Shown piece after piece: positions 6,672-15,869 of a DNA stretch of 19,856 nt. The translations under genes and the position numbers were made by a program. The stretch lies in contig DIUQ01000018.1 of NCBI GenBank assembly GCA_002422375.1, positions 2,162 to 22,017 of the forward strand. Direction: 5' to 3'. The notes beneath the pieces were generated by a model, which saw only the letters and a program-made list of their open reading frames with translations, did no database searches and was not told where the DNA came from. Numbering within the stretch: the stretch's first letter is position 1; every line of letters starts with the position of its first letter. Source of the DNA: a bacterium UBA6154. Lineage in GTDB: Bacteria > Actinomycetota > Actinomycetes > S36-B12.

Positions 6672-7943
6672 TTACCTCCTGCGCATGGCGGTGGCAGTGG
6701 CATGTCGTCGAATGCGCTGGCGCGCCTCCGGTTCATTGCGGGCGAACGCAAGGAGCATGCCAATGGCAATAAGCGTGGGAATTAACGAAGAACCACCATA
6801 GGAAACAAGCGGGAGCGGAACACCTGTCACCGGAAGGACACCTAGCACGGCACCAATGTTGATAACCGCCTGAATAACAACCCAGGAACCAACCCCCGCA
6901 GCAGCCAATCGCACAAAAGGTTGTTGAGTCGTGCGACTCAAACGGAAAATTGCGAAAGCCAAAATAGCGAACAGCAATAACACCGAGAAGGTCCCGATCA
7001 TGCCCAGTTCCTCACCGATTACCGGGAAGATGAAGTCGGTGTGCGCTTCAGGAAGCGAACCCCACTTTTCGCGACTTCCTCCGAGGCCAACCCCCCACAA
7101 GCCACCGGTTCCTAGGGCATATTGACCTTGGGTAACCTGCCAGCCAAATCCCAACCGATCAGCATCCGGATCAAGCCAGTTGGTGATTCGCTCCATTCGA
7201 TACGGCGCTGCCATTGTTAGGGCCCACACGGCAATAATCCCAAAGGCTCCGAAAAACGCGAAAAGCCTGAGTGGTGCACCGGCGGCAAAAAGAATGCCAC
7301 TGAGGATCGCGCCTAACATCAAGGTATTTCCAAAGTCACCCTCCAGCAGCACCAGAATCATCATGAGTGCAGCCACCGGCAAAATAGGGATCAAGAGATT
7401 TCCCCACGTGGGATGCCGTCTATTTTTGCGCGTTAATACTTCAGCTCCCCAAATAACAAGCGCTAATTTCGCAAACTCGCTGGGCTGTAGCCGAAAGGGA
7501 CCAAAGAGATCAATCCAGTTTTTCTGGCCTGCGACTTCCACACCAATAACAAGTACCGCGACGAGAAGTGCGAACGCTAATGCCAGGAAAACCCAGGCAC
7601 CCTGGCGCCAAAACTGAATCGATGTGCGAGCAGCAAGAATCAGGGCAATCACACCACCTACGGCAAAGAGTGCTTGACGCTGAACGAGCGTATAAGCAGA
7701 TCCGAATGTGCGGACACTTTCAACGGAGGAGGCTGAAAGCACCATGAGCAGACCGAGGATCAGCAACAAAATAGTGGACCCCGCAATGAGGTAGTACGTG
7801 CTTAATGGATGGTTGAGGAGCAGACTCAACCGAGATTCCTTGGCCGCCTTAGGTGCCGAATTCCCATCCGACTGTCGTCGAGATACAACCGAGTGCGTTG
7901 ATTCGGTCAGTCGTCTGGCTGCGTTCTTAACAGCGTTGACCAT
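6672..7943 (-). CDS. ftsW: Septal peptidoglycan glycosyltransferase FtsW (SEDS family)
   Basis: Polytopic SEDS protein that polymerises lipid II into glycan strands at the septum together with FtsI. The 423-residue protein has a long basic cytoplasmic N-tail (1-48) and about ten transmembrane helices. Family motifs are LQPSEFAKLALVIW (152-165), the catalytic aspartate in LLEGDFGNT (D203), LGTGGLWGVGLGGS (277-290), PEAHTDFIFPVIGEELG (298-314) and the late PLPLVSYGGSS (376-386). The C-terminal tail is short, basic and Arg-rich. RodA is the main alternative, but the place between murD and murG and the pairing with ftsI favour FtsW. The ATG start lies 4 bases after the murD stop, with no clear Shine-Dalgarno sequence. 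Confidence 0.95.
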   Translation of the reverse strand: MVNAVKNAARRLTESTHSVVSRRQSDGNSAPKAAKESRLSLLLNHPLSTYYLIAGSTILLLILGLLMVLSASSVESVRTFGSAYTLVQRQALFAVGGVIALILAARTSIQFWRQGAWVFLALAFALLVAVLVIGVEVAGQKNWIDLFGPFRLQPSEFAKLALVIWGAEVLTRKNRRHPTWGNLLIPILPVAALMMILVLLEGDFGNTLMLGAILSGILFAAGAPLRLFAFFGAFGIIAVWALTMAAPYRMERITNWLDPDADRLGFGWQVTQGQYALGTGGLWGVGLGGSREKWGSLPEAHTDFIFPVIGEELGMIGTFSVLLLFAILAFAIFRLSRTTQQPFVRLAAAGVGSWVVIQAVINIGAVLGVLPVTGVPLPLVSYGGSSLIPTLIAIGMLLAFARNEPEARQRIRRHATATAMRRR

Positions 7944-7947
7944 AGGG

Positions 7948-9417
7948 CTAACTCTGCATTTCCGCTGCAGCGCCGCCGTCGAGCCGCGCTACGGCCTGAG
8001 CAAAGACATCTCCTCGGTGGGAGTAGTCGCGAAACATGTCCCACGAGGCGCAACCGGGGGCTAACAGGACCGTATCCCCTGCCCGGGCATGACCATGCGC
8101 GAGTAGAACGGCTTCTTCCATGGCACTAGTTTCGCGAGTTACCAGTGTGAATACTGGGACATTTGGTGCGTGTCGGGTCAGCGCTTGGGCGAGCGAATCG
8201 GCATCCTGGCCCAGGAGGATCGCCACCCGCAGTCGATCTGCAGTTCCGCGGACTAAATCACCGAAATCCTGCCCCTTGGCCAAGCCACCGGCAATCCACA
8301 CAACAGACGGGTATGCCTGGATGGAGGTCTGTGCCGCGTGGGCATTCGTGGCTTTGGAGTCATCCACGTACTGAACTCCACCCAGCTCACGAACAAGATG
8401 TATGCGATGTGCCGCGGGGGTGAAATTGCGCAGCCCGGCACGTATCGCTGTGGGTGCCACCTCGCCACCGGGCGCGCGAACCCCCCAGGACCGAACCAGT
8501 GCTGCGGCGGCCAGAGCATTTTCCGTATTGTGTTGTGCGGCGGGGTGGATATCGGAAACAAGTGCTAATTCTTGGGCCGAATCCCGACGATCAGGAATAA
8601 ATGCTCGATCAACGAGTGCCCCATCCACCACACCGAGCATGCTCAGACCGGGGATACCACGGGTAAAACCAATCGCCCGGCACCCTTCCATGACATCCGC
8701 TTCTTCAACCATGTGCAATGTGAGAGGGTCATGGTCGTTGTAGATCGCAGCAGACTGGGTTCGTTCATAGGCGCGCGCCTTGGTATCTCTATAACTTCCG
8801 AATCCCCCAAAGTGATCAAGATGATCTTCCGCAACGTTCAGGCAAACAGACGCCCACGGACTCATGGAGTAAACAAATGGCAATTGAGGCGCGCCTATTT
8901 CGATGGCAATGACATCCAGCAGATCGTGCATGACTACATCGACGAGGGAATGGCCAATGTTTCCGGCGGCAACGGTTCGAACACCGGCCTCACGAAGCAT
9001 GGATTCCACCATTAACGTTGTGGTGGTCTTGCCATTAGTACCTGTAATGCACAACCAATCAGCCGCCGAGTCGGGATTTCGCAATCTCCACGCTAACTCA
9101 AGTTCACCCCAGATAGGAATGTCTCGCGCCTGCGCTTGAACATGAAATGAATGGGTCGGGGGCAACCCTGGTGATGTGACCACGAAGGCGAATTGCGTAT
9201 CGGGTAGGTCACCCGCGCCTAGATAGATGTGTGCACCTAGTGACCCCAAAATATCAGCGCGCTCGCGCTGCTTTTCCCCTGTCGATGAGTCAATGATGGA
9301 CACGTCAGCACCTAATTGCATGAGTGCGTCGGCAGCCGAAAATCCCGCAATACCAACTCCGAGGACCCCGACTGGGACACCATGCCAATCGGAATTTCGA
9401 TGAAATGGCAATGTCAC
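7948..9417 (-). CDS. murD: UDP-N-acetylmuramoyl-L-alanine--D-glutamate ligase MurD
   Basis: Cytoplasmic ligase adding D-Glu as the second stem-peptide residue. I place the start at GTG 9417, which forms a GTGA overlap with the mraY stop and gives 489 residues; the open frame runs further up to 9465 inside mraY, but that extension is not family-like. Visible motifs are the N-terminal nucleotide loop VLGVGIAGFSAADAL (from about residue 18), the P-loop ITGTNGKTTTT (about 124-134), NVAEDHLDHFG, VDDSKATNAHA in the C-domain and the late LLAPGCASWDMF, all typical of MurD. The next gene, ftsW, follows after 4 bases. Confidence 0.96.
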   Translation of the reverse strand: MTLPFHRNSDWHGVPVGVLGVGIAGFSAADALMQLGADVSIIDSSTGEKQRERADILGSLGAHIYLGAGDLPDTQFAFVVTSPGLPPTHSFHVQAQARDIPIWGELELAWRLRNPDSAADWLCITGTNGKTTTTLMVESMLREAGVRTVAAGNIGHSLVDVVMHDLLDVIAIEIGAPQLPFVYSMSPWASVCLNVAEDHLDHFGGFGSYRDTKARAYERTQSAAIYNDHDPLTLHMVEEADVMEGCRAIGFTRGIPGLSMLGVVDGALVDRAFIPDRRDSAQELALVSDIHPAAQHNTENALAAAALVRSWGVRAPGGEVAPTAIRAGLRNFTPAAHRIHLVRELGGVQYVDDSKATNAHAAQTSIQAYPSVVWIAGGLAKGQDFGDLVRGTADRLRVAILLGQDADSLAQALTRHAPNVPVFTLVTRETSAMEEAVLLAHGHARAGDTVLLAPGCASWDMFRDYSHRGDVFAQAVARLDGGAAAEMQS

Positions 9418-10481
9418 GCCCGAACCCACTCCGCGTAGAAAATTGTCAGACCCGCACCGATACACAATCCTTGGATAATCCAGAACCTGACCACGATCTG
9501 AATTTCAGGCCACCCCAACATCTCAAAGTGGTGATGCAGCGGAGCCATCCGAAAAATTCGCTTCCCAGTTAATTTAAATGACCCGACCTGACCAATAACC
9601 GACAGCGTGGTGATGAGGAAAAGTCCAGCGATCAGTGGCAGGAGTAATTCTGTTCGAGTCAGAATAGCGAGCCCAGCGATCCCGCCACCTAATGCCAACG
9701 AGCCAGTGTCACCCATAAATATGCGTGCGGGTGCCGTGTTGAACCACAGGAAGCCAAAACTTGCTCCGGCAGTTGCAGCCGCAACCATGGCTAAGTCGAG
9801 AGGGTTTTGCGTGTTGTAACAGAATTCCGTTACCTCAAAAGCGCAATTCTGACCGTACTGCCAGATGGCGAGTAGTACATACGCCAAGAAGCTCATAATG
9901 GCAGCGCCCACCGCTAGTCCGTCCAAGCCGTCTGTCAGGTTCACGCCATTAGTCGTGGCTGTGACTAAGAACCACACCCACAGCAGGAATAGCCCTAAGG
10001 GAAGCACAATTGACGTGTCACGAACAAATGAGATCGCCATGGACGCCGCAGTATTGCCTGACGCATCAGGAAATTGAACGGAGAGATAAGCAAAACTAAA
10101 GGCGACAACCGCCTGGCCAATGAGCTTTGTCCGAGCGCGCAACCCAGTACTGCGTTGCTTAAATATTTTCAAATAATCGTCGGCCATTCCGACCAGACCT
10201 AGCCCAACCATGAGGTAGAGCACGAGCAGCGCTGACACGGAAACCGGTCGCCACGTCACGAGATGGGTGAGGAAATAACCCGCCAACACGGCCACAAGAA
10301 TGGCCACGCCTCCCATAGATGGCGTGCCGATCTTGCCTTCATGCGCCGGGTATTTCTCTCCCTCGGAACTGGCACGAATTGCTTGGGAGTAACCATGCTT
10401 CCGGAGAAAATTGATGAGTAGAGGGGTGCCCAAAAAAGACACCAAGGTCGCAATGGCCCCCGCGATAACAACGAGTCTCAT
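9414..10481 (-). CDS. mraY: Phospho-N-acetylmuramoyl-pentapeptide transferase MraY
   Basis: Integral membrane enzyme that moves phospho-MurNAc-pentapeptide onto undecaprenyl phosphate to make lipid I. The 355-residue protein has about ten transmembrane helices. It carries GKIGTPSMGG (49-58), the catalytic aspartate pair in ADDYLK (D101-D102), TTNGVNLTDGLDGLA (176-190), RIFMGDTGSLALGG (253-266) and the MraY-specific RMAPLHHHFE (311-320). The HHH motif separates it from WecA-type relatives. The ATG start forms an ATGA overlap with the murF stop, so translation is likely coupled. The stop overlaps the murD GTG. Confidence 0.98.
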   Translation of the reverse strand: MRLVVIAGAIATLVSFLGTPLLINFLRKHGYSQAIRASSEGEKYPAHEGKIGTPSMGGVAILVAVLAGYFLTHLVTWRPVSVSALLVLYLMVGLGLVGMADDYLKIFKQRSTGLRARTKLIGQAVVAFSFAYLSVQFPDASGNTAASMAISFVRDTSIVLPLGLFLLWVWFLVTATTNGVNLTDGLDGLAVGAAIMSFLAYVLLAIWQYGQNCAFEVTEFCYNTQNPLDLAMVAAATAGASFGFLWFNTAPARIFMGDTGSLALGGGIAGLAILTRTELLLPLIAGLFLITTLSVIGQVGSFKLTGKRIFRMAPLHHHFEMLGWPEIQIVVRFWIIQGLCIGAGLTIFYAEWVRA

Positions 10482-11911
10482 AGCGCTCCCTCAGACTTTT
10501 CCTCTGAGACTTTACTGACTTTCCCAGCCAGCAATGCATCTGCCACGCGCTCCAGCCCGACGGATCGGGAGGCCTTAACCAAAACAACATCACCGGGCTC
10601 AATTCGCTCGCGCAGGAAATCGATAGCGGCGTCGATATCCGGCACCCACTGGGACTCTTCGCCCCACGACCCTTCCTGGGATGCGCCGAGGTGGGTAATT
10701 TTCATGGTGTCACCTACGCATACAAGCAGGGAGATATCCAGTCGGACTGCCATTCGGCCCAGAGCATCATGTTCTTCCCTTTCCGCATCTCCTAACTCCC
10801 GCATCGGACCGAGAACTGCGATGCTTCGTCGACCCACGGACATTGCTGCCAACGTTTTGAGCGCAGCCCGCATTGACTCTGGATTTGCGTTGTAGGAATC
10901 GTTGATAACGGTGACACCATCCGTCGTTGTGACGACCTCCATGCGCCATTTACTAATGTGCGCAATTTCGTTTATCGCCTGCACTGCCTGCGCAATGGGA
11001 ACTCCGGCACACGTTGCGGCAGCCAAGGCTGCCAAGGAGTTGGCGACCTGATGCTCCCCGGGGATACGTAAGGAGACGGGGTAAGAACGATCGAGGTACT
11101 CCAGCATGTAGGAGCACCGCGCATTGTTATCCACCTGTACATTTTTTGCCCGAAATTGCGCGGATGCGCTCTCACCAAAAGTAACGACCTGGGCCTTACT
11201 ACTAGACGACATGGCGCGAACCAGTGAGTCGTCCTCATTGAGAACCGCCCACGAGTCAGGCGAGAGCGAACGAATGAGCTCTCCTTTGGCGCTGGCAATG
11301 CTCTCCCGAGATCCCAGCAACTGCATGTGCGCGGATCCGATGTTGGTCACCACACCAACATTCGGAAGCGCGATCTTGGACAGGAGTTCAATGTGACCGA
11401 TTCCGCGCATGCCCATTTCCAACACAAGGAATTTGGTCGTTTCATCAGCACCGAGGATGGTGAGTGGTAGACCCACTTCGGTGTTAAAGGATCCTTTAGC
11501 CCAGATGGTCGGTCCCGCATCAGACAAAATCCCAGCGATAAAGTCCTTAGTTGTGGTTTTGCCACTGGATCCCGTCACAGCAATTACCTGGGCCTGTAAC
11601 TTTGTCACCCGGGCCCAATGGGCAATTTGACCTAGCGCTATGACCGGATCTTTGACACGCAGGACAGGTAACTCCGCCGGTACGACTCCTGAGTAGTGAA
11701 CGTCAATGATGGCGAGACCAACGTTGGCCGCCTGAATGTCACTCAGAAATTGATGGCCGTCGGTTCGCTCGCCCTTGATGGCGACAAATACGCCGCCAGC
11801 GATAGCTTCTCGAGAGTCAACAAAGAAGCCTTTCACCGCCAGCCCAGGAGGCGCAGCAGTCAATTCGCCCGAAGTTATACCAGCCAGTTCGGCAGCCGTG
11901 AAATTAAGCAC
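10478..11911 (-). CDS. murF: UDP-N-acetylmuramoyl-tripeptide--D-alanyl-D-alanine ligase MurF
   Basis: Cytoplasmic ligase that attaches D-Ala-D-Ala to complete the UDP-MurNAc-pentapeptide. Visible are the N-domain VDSREAIAGGVFVAIKGERTDGH, the P-loop AVTGSSGKTTTKD (about 111-123), LEMGMRGIGHI, TNIGSAHMQLLGS, and the C-domain VINDSYNANPESM with VLGPMRELGD. About 477 residues, normal for the family. I prefer the GTG at 11911, which overlaps the murE stop by 8 bases. A TTG two codons earlier (11917) sits nearer to a GGGAG ribosome site and cannot be excluded. The gene ends in an ATGA overlap with mraY. Confidence 0.96.
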   Translation of the reverse strand: MLNFTAAELAGITSGELTAAPPGLAVKGFFVDSREAIAGGVFVAIKGERTDGHQFLSDIQAANVGLAIIDVHYSGVVPAELPVLRVKDPVIALGQIAHWARVTKLQAQVIAVTGSSGKTTTKDFIAGILSDAGPTIWAKGSFNTEVGLPLTILGADETTKFLVLEMGMRGIGHIELLSKIALPNVGVVTNIGSAHMQLLGSRESIASAKGELIRSLSPDSWAVLNEDDSLVRAMSSSSKAQVVTFGESASAQFRAKNVQVDNNARCSYMLEYLDRSYPVSLRIPGEHQVANSLAALAAATCAGVPIAQAVQAINEIAHISKWRMEVVTTTDGVTVINDSYNANPESMRAALKTLAAMSVGRRSIAVLGPMRELGDAEREEHDALGRMAVRLDISLLVCVGDTMKITHLGASQEGSWGEESQWVPDIDAAIDFLRERIEPGDVVLVKASRSVGLERVADALLAGKVSKVSEEKSEGAL

Positions 11912-13406
11912 GAGCAACCAACTCCCTGATCACGGTGGAATCATGAAATGGAATTCTTGCGCCCCCCACGTCAATGTGATCCTCATGTCCCTTACCTAGT
12001 ACGGCAATGCAATCACCTGATTGCGCGATCTCCACCGCCCGGGAAATGGCTGCACGGCGATCGCCTATTTCTTCCACTATTGCGCTGTTGTCCGCCTGGG
12101 CACCGATTACGAGTGACTGACGAATCTCCGCCGGGTTTTCAGACCGGGGGTTGTCGTCCGTGATAATCACAACATCGGATAGCTTCGCCGACACGTGGCC
12201 CATAAGGGTTCTCTTACTTGCGTCCCTGTCTCCACCGGCACCAATGACAGTGATCACCCGACCAGTAGCGCGTGAACGTAAATCAGACAGAAAAGCCTCA
12301 ATAGCATCCGGTGAATGTGCGTAATCAACGTATATGCGTACCCCCATGTGGCTACTGACCAGTTCGCCGCGGCCTGGAACCGAGGATTCACCGATGGCTG
12401 CTGCGGTGAGTTGCGGTCTCCATCCGGCAGCGGACAGTATTGCCACGGCTAGAAGCGCATTCCATGCATTTGCTAGCCCGGGACTTTCCACATCAAAAAC
12501 AATCTCTTCTATCCCGTTATGCAGCACTGTTAGATTCCCTGCATTGGTCCGAACGCCCACCCAATCAGCATCGGAAGTGACTTGTTCACCTCGTTGTATG
12601 AGGTTTACAGACTGAATCGGAATCTGGGCTGTACCGCATAAACGGCTCCCCCACGTATCCCCCACGCACACAATCCCTTGTGAACTACGCGCGGGTTCAA
12701 AGAGCTTGCACTTCTCCTGGAAGTAAGTCTCCATGTCACCGTGGTAATCCAAGTGATCATGCGAGAGATTTGTAAATCCGACAACATCAAAAAAGAGCCC
12801 ATCGATTCGGTGCTCCGCAATCGCGATACTGGAGACTTCCATCACGACCACTTCAACTCCTGCTTGATACATGCGCAATAAAAGGTTGAATAGATCGGGC
12901 GCCTCCGGAGTTGTCCGGGCACTTGGTATCTGTGTATCGCCGATATAAGTGGCAAGAGTGCCGATCATGCCCACGGGAATTCCTGCAGACCGCATACCTT
13001 GCATGACCATATAGGCGGTTGTGGTTTTGCCGTTCGTACCAGTGATCCCAATCAACTTCACAGGCGGTTTTCCATAAACAGTCAAACAGATCGCACCGAG
13101 TTGTCCCCTCGGATTCTGGACAACGAGGACAGGTATACCCGCTTCCTCGCAGAGTGCGCCACAGATGGCCCAACCTTCGGAATCTGTGAGAACTGCAGCA
13201 ACATCCTGTGCAATGACTGATTCAACAAATCGCGCGCCATGTGTCTTTGCACCAGGCAATGCGGCAAAAAGGACACCTGATTCCACCTGAAGCGAGTTAT
13301 GGGTTACCCCTGATATTTCTACCGAATCCGACCCAAAAATTTCCGCAGCGCAGAGGACTGCAAGATCATGAGTTGTTGGGTGAGGAGCTCCCGTGGAGGA
13401 GTTCAC
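11904..13406 (-). CDS. murE: UDP-N-acetylmuramoyl-tripeptide synthetase MurE, probably meso-diaminopimelate-adding
   Basis: Cytoplasmic ligase that adds the third stem residue. Motifs in the 500-residue protein are the P-loop ITGTNGKTTT (121-130), TTPEAPDL (165-172), MEVSSIAIAEHRIDG (189-203), NLSHDHLDYHGDMETYFQEK with the lysine usually carbamylated (K232), YVDYAHSPDAI (359-369) and GAGGDRDASKR (389-399). The specificity loop reads DNPRSEN (418-424); the Arg of DNPR binds meso-diaminopimelate in characterised enzymes, which predicts an A1gamma-type wall rather than a lysine one. The start is GTG, 2 bases after the ftsI stop, with GGGGGT from the end of ftsI as a modest ribosome site. Confidence 0.96.
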   Translation of the reverse strand: MNSSTGAPHPTTHDLAVLCAAEIFGSDSVEISGVTHNSLQVESGVLFAALPGAKTHGARFVESVIAQDVAAVLTDSEGWAICGALCEEAGIPVLVVQNPRGQLGAICLTVYGKPPVKLIGITGTNGKTTTAYMVMQGMRSAGIPVGMIGTLATYIGDTQIPSARTTPEAPDLFNLLLRMYQAGVEVVVMEVSSIAIAEHRIDGLFFDVVGFTNLSHDHLDYHGDMETYFQEKCKLFEPARSSQGIVCVGDTWGSRLCGTAQIPIQSVNLIQRGEQVTSDADWVGVRTNAGNLTVLHNGIEEIVFDVESPGLANAWNALLAVAILSAAGWRPQLTAAAIGESSVPGRGELVSSHMGVRIYVDYAHSPDAIEAFLSDLRSRATGRVITVIGAGGDRDASKRTLMGHVSAKLSDVVIITDDNPRSENPAEIRQSLVIGAQADNSAIVEEIGDRRAAISRAVEIAQSGDCIAVLGKGHEDHIDVGGARIPFHDSTVIRELVARA

Positions 13407-13408
13407 AA

Positions 13409-15181
13409 CTAACCCCCAAACGTCAGCGCGAGTTTAGGTGCTTTAGCTCCCGTTGGCGGAATCTCCAGCGCACCTAAAGCGTAACTGGTCACTTTTTTGA
13501 ACACAGGAGCGGCAATCTCGCCGCCATAACGTCCAGCCTTTGGTTTCGAGATGAAAACTGCAACGACCAACTGTGGATTGTCTGCCGGCGCCATGCCAAT
13601 GAAGGATGCGATGACGTCCTTCCCGTACCCGCCAGTCACATTATTAACAACCTGAGCTGTACCAGTTTTGCCTCCGATGCGGTAACCAGGTATGTGGGCG
13701 TTAGTGGCTGTCCCACCCTCCCCAACGACTGTCTCCAACATGCTCCGTACTTGCTTAGCGGTTTCCCGGCTCACCACTCGGGTAGTGGCGGGCGCTTCCG
13801 GTTCCTGCACGGTTCCGTCGGAGTGAATGATGCGCGAAACAAGGGAGGGCTCAACGCGGAGCCCATCGTTGGCGATGGTTGCAAAAACACTAGCCGCTTG
13901 AACGGCATTAACGCTGAGGCCTTGTCCAAAAGCGATTGTTGGAAATGATGTAGGCGACCAGTCTTCATAGGCAGGAACGAACCCCTTATTCTCGCCAGGA
14001 AAATTCAATCCCGTCTCTTGCCCTATTCCAAATTTCTTGAGGTATTTGGAGAGCTTCTTTCCCCCAATTCGCTCAGCAGCAAGGATTGTTCCGATATTGC
14101 TGGACTTCGCCATAACACCACTCAGCGTCAAATTCAGCGTGCCGTGTGGTGAGTGGTCCTTAAAGTCCTTATCCCCACGCTTGAGCACGCCAGGAACCTT
14201 GATCGGTGTGTAGGGAGTGGCTGCACCCTCATTGATGACGGCAGCCAATGTCATGACCTTGCTCGTTGATCCTGGCTCAAATGCATTTGTTAAAGGTCGA
14301 TTATTGAGATCAGCCGCGTCACTCATGGTCGGATCGTTGGCATCAAAGGTTGGCGCTGTGGCGAGCGCCAAAATATGGCCGCTTTGCGGATCCATCACGA
14401 CCACCGTGCCGTCTGCTGCACCCGCTGAAGCAACTGCCTCGGCAATGGCCTGTTGGGCAACGAATTGAATGTCCGAATCGATAGTGAGTTGGATATCGAC
14501 GCCTTGCTCAGCATTGACACGTACATTTGCGGCAGTTGGAATTGCTCGGCCACCAGGACCGCCCTCATAGGTCAATTCGCCGGGAGTGCCACCAAGTACC
14601 TTGTCAAAGGCGTATTCATAACCACCTAACCCCGTTCCTTCACCACCCACGAAGCCAATGACATTGGCCGCCAGATCACCAGCCGGATAAATTCGGCGAG
14701 AGGTTGTTTCACTGAAAATACCGGGCAGTCGCAACTGCGAAATTGACTCCCACTTCTCCGGCGAGATCTCCTTGGCCACATAGGTAAAGCGTCGCTCCCC
14801 CGTCAGCCGGTGAGCCAAAATATCTGCGTCCGCACCCAAAATTGGGGACAGCGCTTGGGCCACCACCGCGGGATCCTCAATCATGGTTTGGTCAGCAGTG
14901 ACATTGCGCGCTTCCACCGTAATGGCCAACGCAGTTCCATTGGAATCAAGAATTGCACCCCGCTGTGCCGGAATTTCAAGTGTCCGCAGTCGCTGATCAA
15001 GGGCGGCGGAGGCAAGCTCGCTCCCGCGTATCCCTTGCAGATCGACCAGACGGGCCGCAAACACTACAAACATCAGGGAGGTAACAAGAATGAGGACAAG
15101 TCCGCGCTTGCTTTGATTGCCGAGTTTTATGGGAGTATCAAGTAGTCCTCGAGACGGCTGTCGAGCGACGCGTTTGGCCAT
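13409..15181 (-). CDS. ftsI: Septal peptidoglycan transpeptidase FtsI/PbpB (class B penicillin-binding protein 3)
   Basis: Bitopic class B PBP that crosslinks septal peptidoglycan made by FtsW. The 590-residue protein has a basic cytoplasmic tail, one transmembrane helix (about 27-46), a dimerisation domain opening with PAQRGAILDSNGTALA (71-86), and a transpeptidase domain with all three active-site motifs: SxxK as STSK (305-308, nucleophile S305), SxN as SSN (360-362) and KTG (505-507). It has no C-terminal PASTA repeats, as in mycobacterial PbpB. The ATG start has an AGGTGAG ribosome site directly upstream (15190-15184), lying in the 13-base gap after the FtsL-like gene. Confidence 0.97.
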   Translation of the reverse strand: MAKRVARQPSRGLLDTPIKLGNQSKRGLVLILVTSLMFVVFAARLVDLQGIRGSELASAALDQRLRTLEIPAQRGAILDSNGTALAITVEARNVTADQTMIEDPAVVAQALSPILGADADILAHRLTGERRFTYVAKEISPEKWESISQLRLPGIFSETTSRRIYPAGDLAANVIGFVGGEGTGLGGYEYAFDKVLGGTPGELTYEGGPGGRAIPTAANVRVNAEQGVDIQLTIDSDIQFVAQQAIAEAVASAGAADGTVVVMDPQSGHILALATAPTFDANDPTMSDAADLNNRPLTNAFEPGSTSKVMTLAAVINEGAATPYTPIKVPGVLKRGDKDFKDHSPHGTLNLTLSGVMAKSSNIGTILAAERIGGKKLSKYLKKFGIGQETGLNFPGENKGFVPAYEDWSPTSFPTIAFGQGLSVNAVQAASVFATIANDGLRVEPSLVSRIIHSDGTVQEPEAPATTRVVSRETAKQVRSMLETVVGEGGTATNAHIPGYRIGGKTGTAQVVNNVTGGYGKDVIASFIGMAPADNPQLVVAVFISKPKAGRYGGEIAAPVFKKVTSYALGALEIPPTGAKAPKLALTFGG

Positions 15182-15194
15182 AACTCACCTGCCG

Positions 15195-15869
15195 CTATGG
15201 GACCGGGACCGCATCGAGAAGTGCATCCTCCGACAGCACTTCAGCTTCGACAAATGTTGGCTCACTCCATACGCCAGCCTCGTTCTTCGGTGACTTTTTG
15301 CTGGATTGAGCTTGTGCTTCTTCATTCGCCTTAGCGTCGGCGGCGGCCGGGTCGTAATCCGCACCGAGGGATTCAGGAAGCTCAGCAGCCGCACCCCCAT
15401 CAACGGCTTCTCCCACCGTGGCATCAGCCGGTGTGGCAATCCGTGTTCCCTTAGCCGGCTTGGGCTTTCCTAAAACAGTACCGTCAGGTATCTGGATAAA
15501 CGCTGGAGTCGTGCTCGGCACCATGCCAATTGCCCTCGCCTGGGTTTCCAAAGCATCTGGGGCAGACAGCACGGCTACTTCTTCCGTGAGTGTCGCTTCG
15601 GTGCGCACTAATTCATTATGTTCCGACCTAAGTTCGCCGAGTGTAAACGCTCCTTGGGCAAGTGAGGTGTTGATGAGAAGCACTCCCAACATGCCCAAGC
15701 CAAGCGTGCCGAGTAACACCAAGGTAAAGACGCTATTACTTGCTTTGTTGACCCGCAGCGGGGAGACCAACCGAAGATTGGCTCGAACATTCTTCCGAAC
15801 ACCCTTGGTGGCATATTCGGTGACACCCGCTTGAACTTCCAGCGGTTCCAAGTGAGGAGCGGCGCTCAT
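15195..15869 (-). CDS. ftsL: FtsL-like septum formation protein
   Basis: Small bitopic divisome protein expected to form a trimer with FtsQ and a DivIC/FtsB-type partner. The 224-residue protein has a basic N-tail, one transmembrane helix (about 46-68) and a short periplasmic heptad-like segment (about 75-112, starting [19 protein letters not shown]) that ends in the typical ..A..IGMV.P turn. After about residue 135 comes a long Ala/Pro/Glu/Asp-rich tail to the C-terminus, probably disordered and longer than in minimal FtsL. Sequence alone is weak for this family, so the call rests on topology plus the place between rsmH and ftsI. The ATG overlaps the rsmH stop (ATGA) and has a perfect AGGAGG at 15882-15877, 7 bases upstream. 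Confidence 0.85.
   Translation of the reverse strand: MSAAPHLEPLEVQAGVTEYATKGVRKNVRANLRLVSPLRVNKASNSVFTLVLLGTLGLGMLGVLLINTSLAQGAFTLGELRSEHNELVRTEATLTEEVAVLSAPDALETQARAIGMVPSTTPAFIQIPDGTVLGKPKPAKGTRIATPADATVGEAVDGGAAAELPESLGADYDPAAADAKANEEAQAQSSKKSPKNEAGVWSEPTFVEAEVLSEDALLDAVPVP

Noticed and set aside
9418..9465. Longer MurD start inside mraY
   Set aside because: The added residues do not fit MurD, and the GTG at 9417 makes the typical GTGA overlap with the mraY stop.
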